In this document: positions 18,080 through 27,074 of the stretch, piece after piece
Position numbering within the stretch: the first letter of the stretch is position 1
Layout of the letters: each line of letters starts with the position of its first letter
Source: Desemzia sp045528445
GTDB lineage: Bacteria; Bacillota; Bacilli; Lactobacillales; Carnobacteriaceae
Assembly (NCBI RefSeq): GCF_045528445.1
Contig: NZ_JBGQQU010000021.1
Span: forward strand, 1-57,866
Reading direction: 5' to 3'
DNA: 57,866 bases
Translations under genes and position numbers: made by a program
The notes under the pieces: generated by a model
The model's input: only the letters and a program-made list of their open reading frames with translations
Databases searched by the model: none
What the model was told of the DNA's origin: nothing

Positions 18080-18283
18080 CTACTTTGCTATTCTTACTTT
18101 GGTCGCTTGTGGACCACGATTTCCTTCAGCGATATCAAACGTTACTTTTTGTCCTTCAGCCAAAGATTTGTATCCTTCTGCTTCGATGCCTGTAAAGTGT
18201 ACAAAGATATCTTCAGCATCGTTGTATTCGATAAAGCCGTAACCTTTGTCATTGTTGAACCATTTAACAATACCATTTTCCAT
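18080..18283 (-). CDS. cspA: Cold-shock protein
   Basis: A 67-aa single-stranded nucleic-acid-binding OB-fold protein and RNA chaperone. Both RNP motifs are present: KGYGFIEY (RNP1) and DIFVHFTGI (RNP2). The start at 18283 (MENGIVKWF) has AGGAGG upstream; the longer frame beginning at 18385 has no such site. The leader between the probable promoter and the start is over 100 nt, as is common for cold-regulated csp mRNAs, though no specific element is recognised. Confidence 0.96.
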   Translation of the reverse strand: MENGIVKWFNNDKGYGFIEYNDAEDIFVHFTGIEAEGYKSLAEGQKVTFDIAEGNRGPQATKVRIAK

Positions 18284-18537
18284 GATAGGTTTCCTCCTAA
18301 TAAGGGGATTTTTCAATTGTAAGACGATAGAGATTAGAATGCTATGTCTTTCAATCATTATATGAATAAACAAATAATCCGTCAATGGAAATCTCCTTAT
18401 AGAAAAACGCTTTCTGTTTGTGCAGGTATTTTTTCATTTGCAGACAAGAGAAAGTTTTTTTCAGTTTGCGAATGCGGTATACTAGTTAAGAGAGAAAAGG
18501 TGTTTTCCATAATGGAAATTGAAAGGATGATGAATCA

Positions 18538-20208
18538 ATGCTGACAGATATTCAAATTGCACAACAATCAAAGAAGAAAAAAATCAAAGAAATTGCGCAC
18601 AAGATAGGTTTAAATGAAGAGGATCTTGAGCTGTACGGCAATTATAAAGCAAAAATTCAATTAGAAACGATTCAACAATTGAAAGATAAAGAAAACGGAA
18701 AGTTGGTACTAGTAACATCGATCAATCCCACACCTGCTGGAGAAGGAAAGTCCACGGTATCCGTTGGGTTGGCAGATGCATTGAATCGGGTAGGAGAATC
18801 CACTATTCTGGCTTTGCGCGAACCTTCTTTGGGTCCTACAATGGGAATCAAAGGTGGGGCTGCTGGAGGAGGTCACGCACAAGTTGTTCCTATGGAAGAC
18901 ATTAATTTGCATTTTACAGGAGATCTGCATGCTTTAACTTCTGCTAATAATGCATTATCGGCATTTATTGATAACCATATTTATCAAGGTAATGAATGCA
19001 ACATCAATCCTACGACAATCAGTTGGAAACGGGCGGTTGATTTGAATGACCGAGCTTTAAGAAATGTGGTGGTTGGATTAGGCGGAAGATTGAATGGTGT
19101 ACCTCGTGAAGACGGATTCGATATCACAGTGGCCAGCGAATTAATGGCCATCCTTTGTTTAACTACTGGTCTTCAAGATTTAAAAAATCGTTTAAAACAA
19201 ATTGTGGTTGCTGAAACCTACGACAAACAACCTGTTACTGTAGCAGACTTGCATGTAGAAGGAGCTTTGGCATTATTGCTGAAAGACGCTATCAAACCAA
19301 ATTTGGTTCAGACGCTGGAACATACGCCTGCTTTAGTGCATGGGGGGCCTTTTGCCAATATTGCTCATGGATGCAACAGTGTACTGGCTACCAGCACTGC
19401 AATGAAATTAGCGGACTATACGGTGACAGAATCGGGATTTGGAGCTGATTTAGGTGCCGAGAAGTTTTTAGACATCAAAGTTCCCAATTTGGAGAAAGCT
19501 CCTGATGTTGTCGTTATTGTAGCAACGATCCGGGCACTGAAGCTGCATGGCGGAGTGAAATTGGATCAGTTAGAAGAAGAAAATAGCAAAGCGATCACTA
19601 AAGGGTTTGCTAACTTAGAAAAACACATTGAAAATATCAAACGCTACAATTTACCCGTTGTAGTCGCTATTAATGAATTCAGTAAAGATACTCCAGCTGA
19701 AATCAATCATCTAGCTGCCTTATTGAACAAACAGCAAATCCCTGCTGCGAACACTTCCGTATGGGCAAATGGGTCGAAAGGCGGGATTGATTTGGCGAAT
19801 AAAGTCATTTCCGCTGCCAACCAAGGACATGAAGACTTTCAACCTTTGTATGAAGACTCTAGCAAGGTCGTCGACAAAGTCCAAAAAATCGTAACCGAGA
19901 TTTATGGCGGACAAGAAGTGTACTTCACTAAAAAAGCCTTATCTCAAATGAAATTATTTGAACGACGTGGTTGGGACGAGTTGCCGATCTGTATGGCGAA
20001 AACTCAATATTCTCTTTCAGATGATCCTAAAAAATTAGGCAGACCAACTGGTTTCGCTGTTACCATTCGAGAATTTATTCCTAAACTAGGAGCGGGATTT
20101 ATTGTGGCATTAACAGGAGACGTATTGACTATGCCAGGGTTGCCTAAAAAACCAGCAGCGTTAAATATGGACATCAAAGAAAATGGAGATATCACCGGCT
20201 TGTTCTAA
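18538..20208 (+). CDS. fhs: Formate-tetrahydrofolate ligase
   Basis: ATP-dependent ligation of formate to tetrahydrofolate, giving 10-formyl-THF for purine and formyl-Met synthesis. The length of 556 aa is standard. Visible family motifs include the P-loop-like TPAGEGKSTVSVGL, EPSLGPTMGIKGGAAGGG and the C-terminal TGDVLTMPGLPKKPAA. The ATG at 18538 is preceded by AAAGGATG. A TATACT at 18478-18483 could be its -10. Formate made by the PflB encoded at 48 kb is a plausible substrate source. Confidence 0.97.
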   Translation: MLTDIQIAQQSKKKKIKEIAHKIGLNEEDLELYGNYKAKIQLETIQQLKDKENGKLVLVTSINPTPAGEGKSTVSVGLADALNRVGESTILALREPSLGPTMGIKGGAAGGGHAQVVPMEDINLHFTGDLHALTSANNALSAFIDNHIYQGNECNINPTTISWKRAVDLNDRALRNVVVGLGGRLNGVPREDGFDITVASELMAILCLTTGLQDLKNRLKQIVVAETYDKQPVTVADLHVEGALALLLKDAIKPNLVQTLEHTPALVHGGPFANIAHGCNSVLATSTAMKLADYTVTESGFGADLGAEKFLDIKVPNLEKAPDVVVIVATIRALKLHGGVKLDQLEEENSKAITKGFANLEKHIENIKRYNLPVVVAINEFSKDTPAEINHLAALLNKQQIPAANTSVWANGSKGGIDLANKVISAANQGHEDFQPLYEDSSKVVDKVQKIVTEIYGGQEVYFTKKALSQMKLFERRGWDELPICMAKTQYSLSDDPKKLGRPTGFAVTIREFIPKLGAGFIVALTGDVLTMPGLPKKPAALNMDIKENGDITGLF

Positions 20209-20233
20209 TCAGCCGATAAAATAAGCTGTTTCA

Positions 20234-20273
20234 ACACCTTGACCAACGTTAAACGGGTCAAGGTGTTTTTTTC
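20234..20273 (+). terminator. Terminator of fhs
   Basis: ACACCTTGACC (20234-20244) pairs with GGTCAAGGTGT (20256-20266), followed by TTTTTT. Confidence 0.9.
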
Positions 20274-20408
20274 GTATGGTGTAAAATCCAGAGGAAGTTT
20301 TTTAAAATACCTGACGAGGGTTTCTATTTGATATAAAAATGGTAAAATAAGAAAGACCTCATGTAAAACGGAGTATGTATTAAATGAAATGAAAGAGTTG
20401 AACTCATT

Positions 20409-22301
20409 ATGAAAGAATTAAAAGCAGAAAACTTAACGCGTACCTATGGAGAAAAAGTCCTATTAAACCAAGTGAATTTTTCTATTATGGAAGGCGATCG
20501 TATAGGTTTGATCGGTGTAAACGGTTCTGGCAAGACTAGTTTATTGAACACTTTGACGGGAAGAGACAAAGCCGAACAAGGATCGATTCAAACACCAAAG
20601 GAATATCGTATTGGGTATTTAATGCAAGACCCAGATCTGGATACAGAAAAAACGGTCTTTGATGCGGTATTTCAAGGGGAAACACCGATTCTAAAAGCCG
20701 TTCGCGAGTATGAACAAGCTTTGGAGAAATTGAACGAAGATACACTGAATTCCGCTTATCAAGAACGTTTTTCTAAAGCAGAACAGCGGATGACTCAGGA
20801 AGATGCTTGGATCGCAGATACGAATGCAAAGATCATATTGACTCAATTAGGCGTTTTCGATTTGAATCAACGTGTGTCGACTTTATCGGGAGGGCAAAAA
20901 AAACGTGTCGGTTTAGCTCAAGTGCTCATTCAAGCTCCAGATTTATTGATTTTAGATGAGCCCACCAACCATTTGGATTTTGAAACCATCAATTGGCTGG
21001 AAACTTACTTGAGTCAGTATAAAGGGGCTTTGTTATTGGTAACCCACGATCGTTATTTCCTAGATCGGGTAGTGAATCGAATCATCGAATTGTCTCATGG
21101 CGATTTGTACTTCTATAACGGAAATTACATGCAATACGTGGAAGAACGCGCTGTCCGTCAAGAAGCGGCTATTCAAGCTGAACACAAGCGGAATCAATTG
21201 TATAAAAAAGAATTGGCTTGGATGAGAACAGGGGCTAAAGCCAGAACAACTAAACAACAAGCTCGGATCGACCGATTCCAAGATTTAGAAGACAATTTGA
21301 ATCAAGTCAAAACGGATGGACAAGTGGAAGTCAATCTGGAAGGTTCTCGTTTAGGGAAACGTGTCTATGAATTAAAAGAGGCTACACTAACGATCGACCA
21401 TAAACTAATTTTGAAGGAGTTCAACTTACTGGTACAAACAAAAGATCGAATCGGCATCACAGGTAAAAATGGGACTGGTAAATCTTCTTTATTAAATGTA
21501 CTGGCTGGTAGAGTAACCTTAGATTCCGGTGTTTATACTGTCGGAGAAACAGTCCGAATGGCTTATTATACACAAGAAATCGAAGACATGGATCCTACGA
21601 AACGAGTGATCGCCTATTTGCAAGAAGTGGGAGAAGAAGTCTCTACAAGTGCGGGTGAAAAGATTAGTGTCACTAACTTGTTGGAACAGTTTTTATTTGA
21701 ACGCCATACTCACGGGACTCAAATCGGAAAATTATCTGGTGGTGAGAAGAAACGGTTATACTTGCTGAAATTATTGATGCAGCAGCCAAATGTTCTGCTG
21801 CTGGATGAACCTACAAATGATCTGGATATTGCTACATTAACCGTTTTGGAAGACTATATTGAAACCTTCCCGGGTGCTGTGTTAGCTGTTTCGCATGATC
21901 GTTATTTCTTAGATAAAATGGCAGAAAAAATGTTGATTTTTAAAGGAAATGGAGAGATTATCACCCATTACGGCAATAGCAGTTCTTACATGGAACAAGA
22001 AAAAGAAGATGAACAAGCTGCTAAACCTGGAAATACCAAAACTCCAACAGAGTCAGTTGTAGAGGATAAAACAAAAGAAAAAGTGAAATTGACTTACATG
22101 GAGAAAAGAGAATGGGAAACAATCGAAGACGACATCGCTGAGATAGAAAAATCGATTGAAGCTATCAAAGAAGAAATGATTGGAAAAGGGAATGATTTTG
22201 CGAAGTTGCAAGAATTGCAAGAAAATCTGACTGCACAAGAAAATCATTTGGAAGAAAAAATGGAGCGCTGGGAATATTTAGCTTCGTTTTCTGAAATGTA
22301 A
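20409..22301 (+). CDS. ABC-F family ATPase, Uup/YfmR type
   Basis: A soluble 630-aa protein with two ABC ATPase domains and no membrane segments. Domain 1 has Walker A GVNGSGKTSL, signature LSGGQKKR and Walker B LLILDEPTNHLD; domain 2 has GKNGTGKSSL, LSGGEKKR and VLLLDEPTNDLD. Between them is the charged P-site linker, and a C-terminal coiled coil (about 555-625) is typical of the Uup/YfmR subgroup. ABC-F factors of this group act on stalled ribosomes. The ribosome binding site is weak (AAAGAG). Located upstream of thyA-dfrA. Confidence 0.9.
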   Translation: MKELKAENLTRTYGEKVLLNQVNFSIMEGDRIGLIGVNGSGKTSLLNTLTGRDKAEQGSIQTPKEYRIGYLMQDPDLDTEKTVFDAVFQGETPILKAVREYEQALEKLNEDTLNSAYQERFSKAEQRMTQEDAWIADTNAKIILTQLGVFDLNQRVSTLSGGQKKRVGLAQVLIQAPDLLILDEPTNHLDFETINWLETYLSQYKGALLLVTHDRYFLDRVVNRIIELSHGDLYFYNGNYMQYVEERAVRQEAAIQAEHKRNQLYKKELAWMRTGAKARTTKQQARIDRFQDLEDNLNQVKTDGQVEVNLEGSRLGKRVYELKEATLTIDHKLILKEFNLLVQTKDRIGITGKNGTGKSSLLNVLAGRVTLDSGVYTVGETVRMAYYTQEIEDMDPTKRVIAYLQEVGEEVSTSAGEKISVTNLLEQFLFERHTHGTQIGKLSGGEKKRLYLLKLLMQQPNVLLLDEPTNDLDIATLTVLEDYIETFPGAVLAVSHDRYFLDKMAEKMLIFKGNGEIITHYGNSSSYMEQEKEDEQAAKPGNTKTPTESVVEDKTKEKVKLTYMEKREWETIEDDIAEIEKSIEAIKEEMIGKGNDFAKLQELQENLTAQENHLEEKMERWEYLASFSEM

Positions 22302-22357
22302 CAGCATTTGCAGGACCGATAACAGCAGAAATGAGAGTTAAAAGCGGAGGGATACTA

Positions 22358-23305
22358 GTGGAAGAAGCTTATTTATCATTAGCGAGAAAAATTTTAGCAG
22401 AAGGAACAGATAAAAGTGATCGTACGGGGACTGGAACAAAAAGTATTTTCGGTCACCAAATGCGTTTTGATCTGCAAGAAGGTTTCCCTTTATTGACTAC
22501 GAAACGTGTTCCTTTTGGATTGATCAAAAGTGAATTGTTGTGGTTTATTAAAGGAGACACCAACATTCGCTACTTACTTGAACACAATAATCACATTTGG
22601 GATGAATGGGCGTTTGAACGCTATGTGGCGAGCCCAGAATACGCCGGCCCTGACATGATTGATTTCGGTAGACGTTCATTAGCAGACGCTGCTTTTAAAG
22701 AAGTGTACCAACTAGAAATGAAAAAATTTACGGAACGTATTTTAAACGATGCTGCATTTGCTGAACAGTACGGAGAATTAGGGAACGTCTATGGTTCACA
22801 ATGGCGACAGTGGAAAACGACTCAAGGGGAAACCATTGACCAGTTAAAAGATGTTATTGAAATGATTCGTACAAATCCGGATTCTAGACGCTTGATTGTC
22901 TCCGCATGGAATCCAGAAGATGTGCCTAATATGGCATTGCCGCCTTGTCATACGTTGTTTCAATTTTATGTAGCAGAAGGTAAGTTGAATTGTCAGTTGT
23001 ATCAACGTAGTGCGGATGTCTTTTTAGGAGTACCGTTTAATATTGCCAGCTATGCTTTATTGACGCATTTGATTGCTCACGAAACAAATTTAGAAGTTGG
23101 AGAATTTGTGCACACTTTTGGAGATGCACATTTATACAGCAATCATGTCGATCAAATCCAAGAGCAATTGTCTCGTGAACCTAGATCCTTTCCAAAGCTG
23201 GTATTGAACCAAAAAAAAAGCAGTATGTTTGATTTTGAAATGGAAGATATCCGCATCGAAGGATACGATCCGCACCCGAGAATAAAAGCTCCAATAGCGG
23301 TATAA
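22358..23305 (+). CDS. thyA: Thymidylate synthase
   Basis: ThyA converts dUMP to dTMP with methylene-THF as methyl donor and reductant, producing dihydrofolate. The catalytic cysteine lies in ALPPCHTLFQF at residue 197. FGRRSLAD and the dUMP-binding RSADVFLGVPFNI are also clear. GTG at 22358 with GGAGGG just before it gives 315 aa; the in-frame ATG at 22331 would place the ribosome binding site inside the gene. It is followed 27 bp later by dfrA, whose product recycles the dihydrofolate. Confidence 0.96.
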   Translation: MEEAYLSLARKILAEGTDKSDRTGTGTKSIFGHQMRFDLQEGFPLLTTKRVPFGLIKSELLWFIKGDTNIRYLLEHNNHIWDEWAFERYVASPEYAGPDMIDFGRRSLADAAFKEVYQLEMKKFTERILNDAAFAEQYGELGNVYGSQWRQWKTTQGETIDQLKDVIEMIRTNPDSRRLIVSAWNPEDVPNMALPPCHTLFQFYVAEGKLNCQLYQRSADVFLGVPFNIASYALLTHLIAHETNLEVGEFVHTFGDAHLYSNHVDQIQEQLSREPRSFPKLVLNQKKSSMFDFEMEDIRIEGYDPHPRIKAPIAV

Positions 23306-23332
23306 TAAGTATAAAGTAGGGAGTGGTAATAG

Positions 23333-23833
23333 ATGATAGCTTTTTTATGGGCAGAAGATAAAAACGGTCTGATTGGAAAAGGCGGAACATTGCCTTGGTA
23401 TCTGCCGAATGACCTGAAATTTTTTAAACAAATGACGATAAATCAAGCCATTGTAATGGGGAGAAAAACATTTGAAGGAATGGGGAAACGCCCTCTTCCA
23501 AATCGCATCAACATTATTTTAACGTCAGACTCCTCGTATCAAGCCGATGGCGTGGAAGTCATGTCTAGTCGTGAAGAAGTATTGGCTTTCGCAAAAGCTT
23601 ATGAGAAAGATACCTTGATCACTGGAGGCGCTGGTGTCTTTCAGCATTTTCTAGAGGATGTCGATATCTTGCATCGGACAGTCATTGATGGAGAATTTGA
23701 AGGGGATACCTATATGGTTCCTATCAATTGGGACGACTGGACCTTAACACATGTGGAAGAGGGCGTGAGAGACGAAAAAAATGTTTATGCGCATCGTTTT
23801 GAGACCTATCGCCGAAAAAACAGCTCCAAATAA
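23333..23833 (+). CDS. dfrA: Dihydrofolate reductase
   Basis: NADPH-dependent reduction of dihydrofolate to tetrahydrofolate. The family signatures LPWYLPNDLKFFK and VMGRKTFEGMGKRPLPNR and the cofactor loop ITGGAGVFQHF are present. The length is 166 aa. Coupled to thyA as in many Firmicutes. The trimethoprim-contact residues cannot be judged reliably by eye, so no resistance claim is made. Confidence 0.96.
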   Translation: MIAFLWAEDKNGLIGKGGTLPWYLPNDLKFFKQMTINQAIVMGRKTFEGMGKRPLPNRINIILTSDSSYQADGVEVMSSREEVLAFAKAYEKDTLITGGAGVFQHFLEDVDILHRTVIDGEFEGDTYMVPINWDDWTLTHVEEGVRDEKNVYAHRFETYRRKNSSK

Positions 23834-23840
23834 AGAAGAT

Positions 23841-23877
23841 AAAAGCTTTGCTGCAGATTTTATGCGGTAAAGCTTTT
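23841..23877 (+). terminator. Stem-loop after dfrA
   Basis: AAAAGCTTTGCTGCA (23841-23855) pairs over 15 bp (two G-U) with TGCGGTAAAGCTTTT (23863-23877). There is no long T-run beyond the stem, so termination is likely but not certain. Confidence 0.6.
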
Positions 23878-23996
23878 CGTCCCTGAAAAAAATAAAAAAG
23901 AATCGAGGAATAGGCGATCTAGTACTTATTTTTTGTGAGATAAAATGGTAAAATGAACCAACGTAAAATAATGGAAAGGAACAGAGTGCATTTGAT

Positions 23997-24830
23997 ATGA
24001 AAAAAGTACGTTCATCACTGCTCAGTTTACTGTTCCTATTAATAGGCAGTTTATTGGTGGTATTGTTGCTCAATGCTTTCTTTAATACACCTGGAGAGGA
24101 ACAGACAACTCCTGAGAGCATACCTGAATCGGTCGAACTTGTGGCTATTGGTGATTCATTGACAGAAGGTGTCGGTGATAGTCTATCCAGTGGCGGTTAT
24201 GTTTCTCGGGTCGCTGATTTGTTAGAAGAAAAGAAAGAAGTTGCTGAAGTTACCACACAAAATTTTGGGGTCAGTGGAAACCGCAGTGACCAAGTGCTTT
24301 CCCGAATGGAATCCGATTCTGAAATAAAGACAGCTGTTAAGTCAGCTGATATGGTAGTATTTACGGTAGGTGGAAATGATGTTATCCGTATTTTTAAAGA
24401 CGAGCTGCTCAATGTTCAGTTGGACAGTTTTATCCAACCGCTGCAAGTATATCAAGAGAATTTAACAAAAATGATTCAACTGGTCCATGAATGGAATTCA
24501 GAAACAGACATTTATATTTTTGGCATCTACAATCCGTACGCCATTTATTTTTCAGAAATCGAAGAAATGCAGCGGATCGTTGATGAGTGGAATCAAGCCA
24601 CTCAAGATACTGTTGCCGCATTTGAGTATACCCATTATATTCCAATAGATTCAGCTTTTACGGTTGAAGATCCAAATGCCTTGGCACAAACGAAAGCAAC
24701 GAATGAAGTGATTGAAAATCCGTATCTTTACGAAGAAGATTTATTCCACCCCAATGATGCTGGTTACAGCAGAATGGCCGCTTTATTGCTGACAGAAATG
24801 GAAAAAACGGAAGCCTTTTTGGAAGAATAA
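23997..24830 (+). CDS. ypmR: SGNH/GDSL-family hydrolase, YpmR-like
   Basis: A 277-aa exported esterase/lipase-like protein. An N-terminal signal anchor (about 6-26) is followed by the SGNH blocks: block I AIGDSLTEGVGD (nucleophile Ser), block III VGGNDV and block V LFHPNDAGY (catalytic Asp/His). Unlike some homologues there is no clear lipobox cysteine, so it is probably membrane-anchored by the uncleaved helix. The substrate is unknown. The order dfrA-ypmR-ypmS-msrA mirrors B. subtilis and supports the name. Confidence 0.88.
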   Translation: MKKVRSSLLSLLFLLIGSLLVVLLLNAFFNTPGEEQTTPESIPESVELVAIGDSLTEGVGDSLSSGGYVSRVADLLEEKKEVAEVTTQNFGVSGNRSDQVLSRMESDSEIKTAVKSADMVVFTVGGNDVIRIFKDELLNVQLDSFIQPLQVYQENLTKMIQLVHEWNSETDIYIFGIYNPYAIYFSEIEEMQRIVDEWNQATQDTVAAFEYTHYIPIDSAFTVEDPNALAQTKATNEVIENPYLYEEDLFHPNDAGYSRMAALLLTEMEKTEAFLEE

Positions 24831-24868
24831 ACAGGCAGCTTCTATAATGCAACTTAAAAGGAGGTACT

Positions 24869-25489
24869 ATGGACGAAAAAAGAATGGATAAAGAAAGAAA
24901 AGAACCGCTAAATATATGGAAATGGGCATTCTTGACCTTAGCAGCTATTCTTATAGGAACAGGAATCTGGTTTGTTCAACAACTGCAACCGGTCAGATAT
25001 GGAGAAGTCAATGAAAGACCCGTAAATACAGAAGATGTCATGACCTTTAGCGTAGCTGCTCAGAAAGAAGAAGTCACACAATTGATGAACCAATACATTG
25101 ATGAGGAAGTAACAGGAAGCAATGTAAATTATGAGGTCTTGCTGGATGAGAATTTTCAACTTGCAGGAAGTTTTGAAGTATTTGGCTTTGAGGTGCCGTT
25201 TAATTTGTATATGGATCCATTTGTAACCGATAATGGAAATATACAACTAAAAGCAGACCAGTTGTCTTTAGGACAATTGAATCTGCCGATTTCATTTGTA
25301 ATGAATCAACTGGGTAATCAGTTGTCGATTCCCGAATGGGTAGTGATCGATGGGGAAACAGAAACGATCACCTTGAACTTAAATGATTTCCAATTAGATA
25401 GCGGCATTTTCTTCTCCGCCGAACGAATCGATTTAGTAGAAAACGAACTATTGGTGAATGTCCATATCCCGGCTTCAACCACTGAATAA
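24869..25489 (+). CDS. ypmS: YpmS-family membrane-anchored protein (DUF2140)
   Basis: A 206-aa protein with a charged N-terminus, one transmembrane helix (about 18-38) and an extracellular domain rich in beta strands, matching the YpmS family. Function is unknown; family members are consistently next to a GDSL hydrolase, so a joint envelope role is inferred. The ATG at 24869 has a near-perfect AGGAGG five bases upstream. Confidence 0.85.
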   Translation: MDEKRMDKERKEPLNIWKWAFLTLAAILIGTGIWFVQQLQPVRYGEVNERPVNTEDVMTFSVAAQKEEVTQLMNQYIDEEVTGSNVNYEVLLDENFQLAGSFEVFGFEVPFNLYMDPFVTDNGNIQLKADQLSLGQLNLPISFVMNQLGNQLSIPEWVVIDGETETITLNLNDFQLDSGIFFSAERIDLVENELLVNVHIPASTTE

Positions 25490-25509
25490 AAGAAATGAGG
25501 TTAATGAAC

Positions 25510-26034
25510 ATGACAGAAACAGCTATTTTTGCTGGTGGATGCTTTTGGTGCATGGTATCCCCTTTTGATCAACAACCCGGTATTGAATCGGTGATTTCCG
25601 GCTATACTGGCGGTCAAACTGTTGATCCTACTTATGAAGAGGTAAAGTCGCAACTGACTGGACATACAGAAGCCGTTAGAATTACTTTCGATCCAGAGAT
25701 AATCTCTTATGCGGATTTAGTCGAAATTTACTGGAAGCAGACAGATCCTACAGATGCTATGGGACACTTTATGGACCGCGGCAGCAGTTATCGGCCAGTG
25801 ATTTTTGTGCACAATGAAGCTCAACGAACAGCTGCCGAAGCTTCTAAACAGGCACTGCAAGACAGCAGGAAATATTCTAAACCGATTTTGACGACCATTG
25901 AAGACAGCTGTCCTTTTTATGAGGCAGAAGAAGAACATCAAGAATTTTACCGCAAAAATCCTGAACGCTACCAACAAGAAAAAGTGGAGCGCGAGGCATA
26001 TGCGAATAAACAACAAATGGGGCAAGTACGATGA
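25510..26034 (+). CDS. msrA: Peptide methionine-S-sulfoxide reductase MsrA
   Basis: Repairs oxidised methionine (S-sulfoxide) in proteins. The catalytic GCFWC motif is at residues 10-14, with the first Cys the nucleophile. SGYTGG, GHTEAV and DRGSSYRPVIF complete the active site. The ATG at 25510 is chosen because TGAGG is nine bases upstream; the in-frame ATGs at 25495 and 25504 are too close to or before it. The stop overlaps the start of the YozE-like gene. Confidence 0.95.
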   Translation: MTETAIFAGGCFWCMVSPFDQQPGIESVISGYTGGQTVDPTYEEVKSQLTGHTEAVRITFDPEIISYADLVEIYWKQTDPTDAMGHFMDRGSSYRPVIFVHNEAQRTAAEASKQALQDSRKYSKPILTTIEDSCPFYEAEEEHQEFYRKNPERYQQEKVEREAYANKQQMGQVR

Positions 26035-26252
26035 TACGCACATTCTACCAATATCTGATGACTGAAAGAGATGCAGATATGAAAGATCCGGTGACGATTT
26101 TTGCGAATTCAGCTTTTCGAGACTCAAGTTTTCCAAAGCAATCCAAGGATTACCATGAACTGTGTCACTATTTAGAAATGAACGGTTCGTATTTAGAAAC
26201 GATGACCATATTTGATGAAGCATGGGAACGGTATTTGGCTACTAAAAAATAA
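26031..26252 (+). CDS. yozE: YozE-family small protein (SAM-like fold)
   Basis: A 73-aa acidic cytoplasmic protein of the YozE/UPF0346 family, found throughout the Lactobacillales and Bacilli. The typical FYQYLMTERD start and DYHELCHYLEMNGSYLETMTIFDEAW core are visible in pieces. The family adopts a SAM-like helical fold; its function is unknown. The ATG overlaps the msrA stop (ATGA), so the two are translationally coupled. Confidence 0.88.
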   Translation: MIRTFYQYLMTERDADMKDPVTIFANSAFRDSSFPKQSKDYHELCHYLEMNGSYLETMTIFDEAWERYLATKK

Positions 26253-26282
26253 CAAACTGAAGACTAAATGGAGGGATTAGAT

Positions 26283-26996
26283 ATGAGTGTACATATCGAA
26301 GCAAAAGAAGGACAAATTGCAGAAACGATTTTATTACCAGGAGATCCATTGAGAGCAAAATACATCGCGGAAACTTTTTTAGAAAATGTAGAGCAGTACA
26401 ATTCGGTTAGAAATATGTTTGGTTACACAGGGACATATAAAGGGGAACGTATTTCTGTACAAGGTACAGGGATGGGGCTTCCTTCTATGATGATCTATGC
26501 AGAAGAATTGATGACACAATACAATGTACAGAACTTGATTCGTGTGGGAACTGCTGGAGGAATGAAGGCTGACATCAAAGTTCGCGATGTGGTTTTAGCC
26601 CAAGCAGCCACTACCGATTCAAGTGCAGTAATGAATACATTCAATGGACAAGTTCAATTTGCACCGATTGCTGACTTTGATTTGCTGAAAGCAGCTTATG
26701 AGATCGGAACTGAAAAAGGATTGAAAATGCGTGCTGGCAATGTATTGTCTGCGGATCGCTTTTACAATGAAGAGTTAGATAAGAAAAAATTGGCAGACTA
26801 TGGTGTAATGGCTGTAGAAATGGAAGCTGCTGGACTGTACACTTTGGCTGCCAAATACAACCGCAGAGCATTGACGATCTTAACCATCAGTGACCATTTG
26901 ATCACTGGAGAAGAAACGACAGCTGAAGAGCGTCAAACTACTTTTAACGATATGATTGTTATTGCCTTAGATGCTGCTTTAAAAATCAAAGGATAG
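26283..26996 (+). CDS. deoD: Purine nucleoside phosphorylase, DeoD type
   Basis: Hexameric-type PNP that cleaves purine (deoxy)nucleosides to base and (deoxy)ribose-1-phosphate for salvage. LLPGDPLRAKYIA, the GTGMGLPS phosphate/ribose region, RVGTAGG, and the VEMEAAGLY and ISDHL active-site segments are all present. The ATG at 26283 follows GGAGGG; an in-frame ATG at 26268 overlaps that site. The length is 237 aa. Confidence 0.96.
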   Translation: MSVHIEAKEGQIAETILLPGDPLRAKYIAETFLENVEQYNSVRNMFGYTGTYKGERISVQGTGMGLPSMMIYAEELMTQYNVQNLIRVGTAGGMKADIKVRDVVLAQAATTDSSAVMNTFNGQVQFAPIADFDLLKAAYEIGTEKGLKMRAGNVLSADRFYNEELDKKKLADYGVMAVEMEAAGLYTLAAKYNRRALTILTISDHLITGEETTAEERQTTFNDMIVIALDAALKIKG

Positions 26997-27074
26997 TCAT
27001 TTTTTTAGGTAAGTGGTACACTTTTTTCAAGGAATTAAATCAAGCGACTATTATCAAGCAGAAAGGAGCTATCT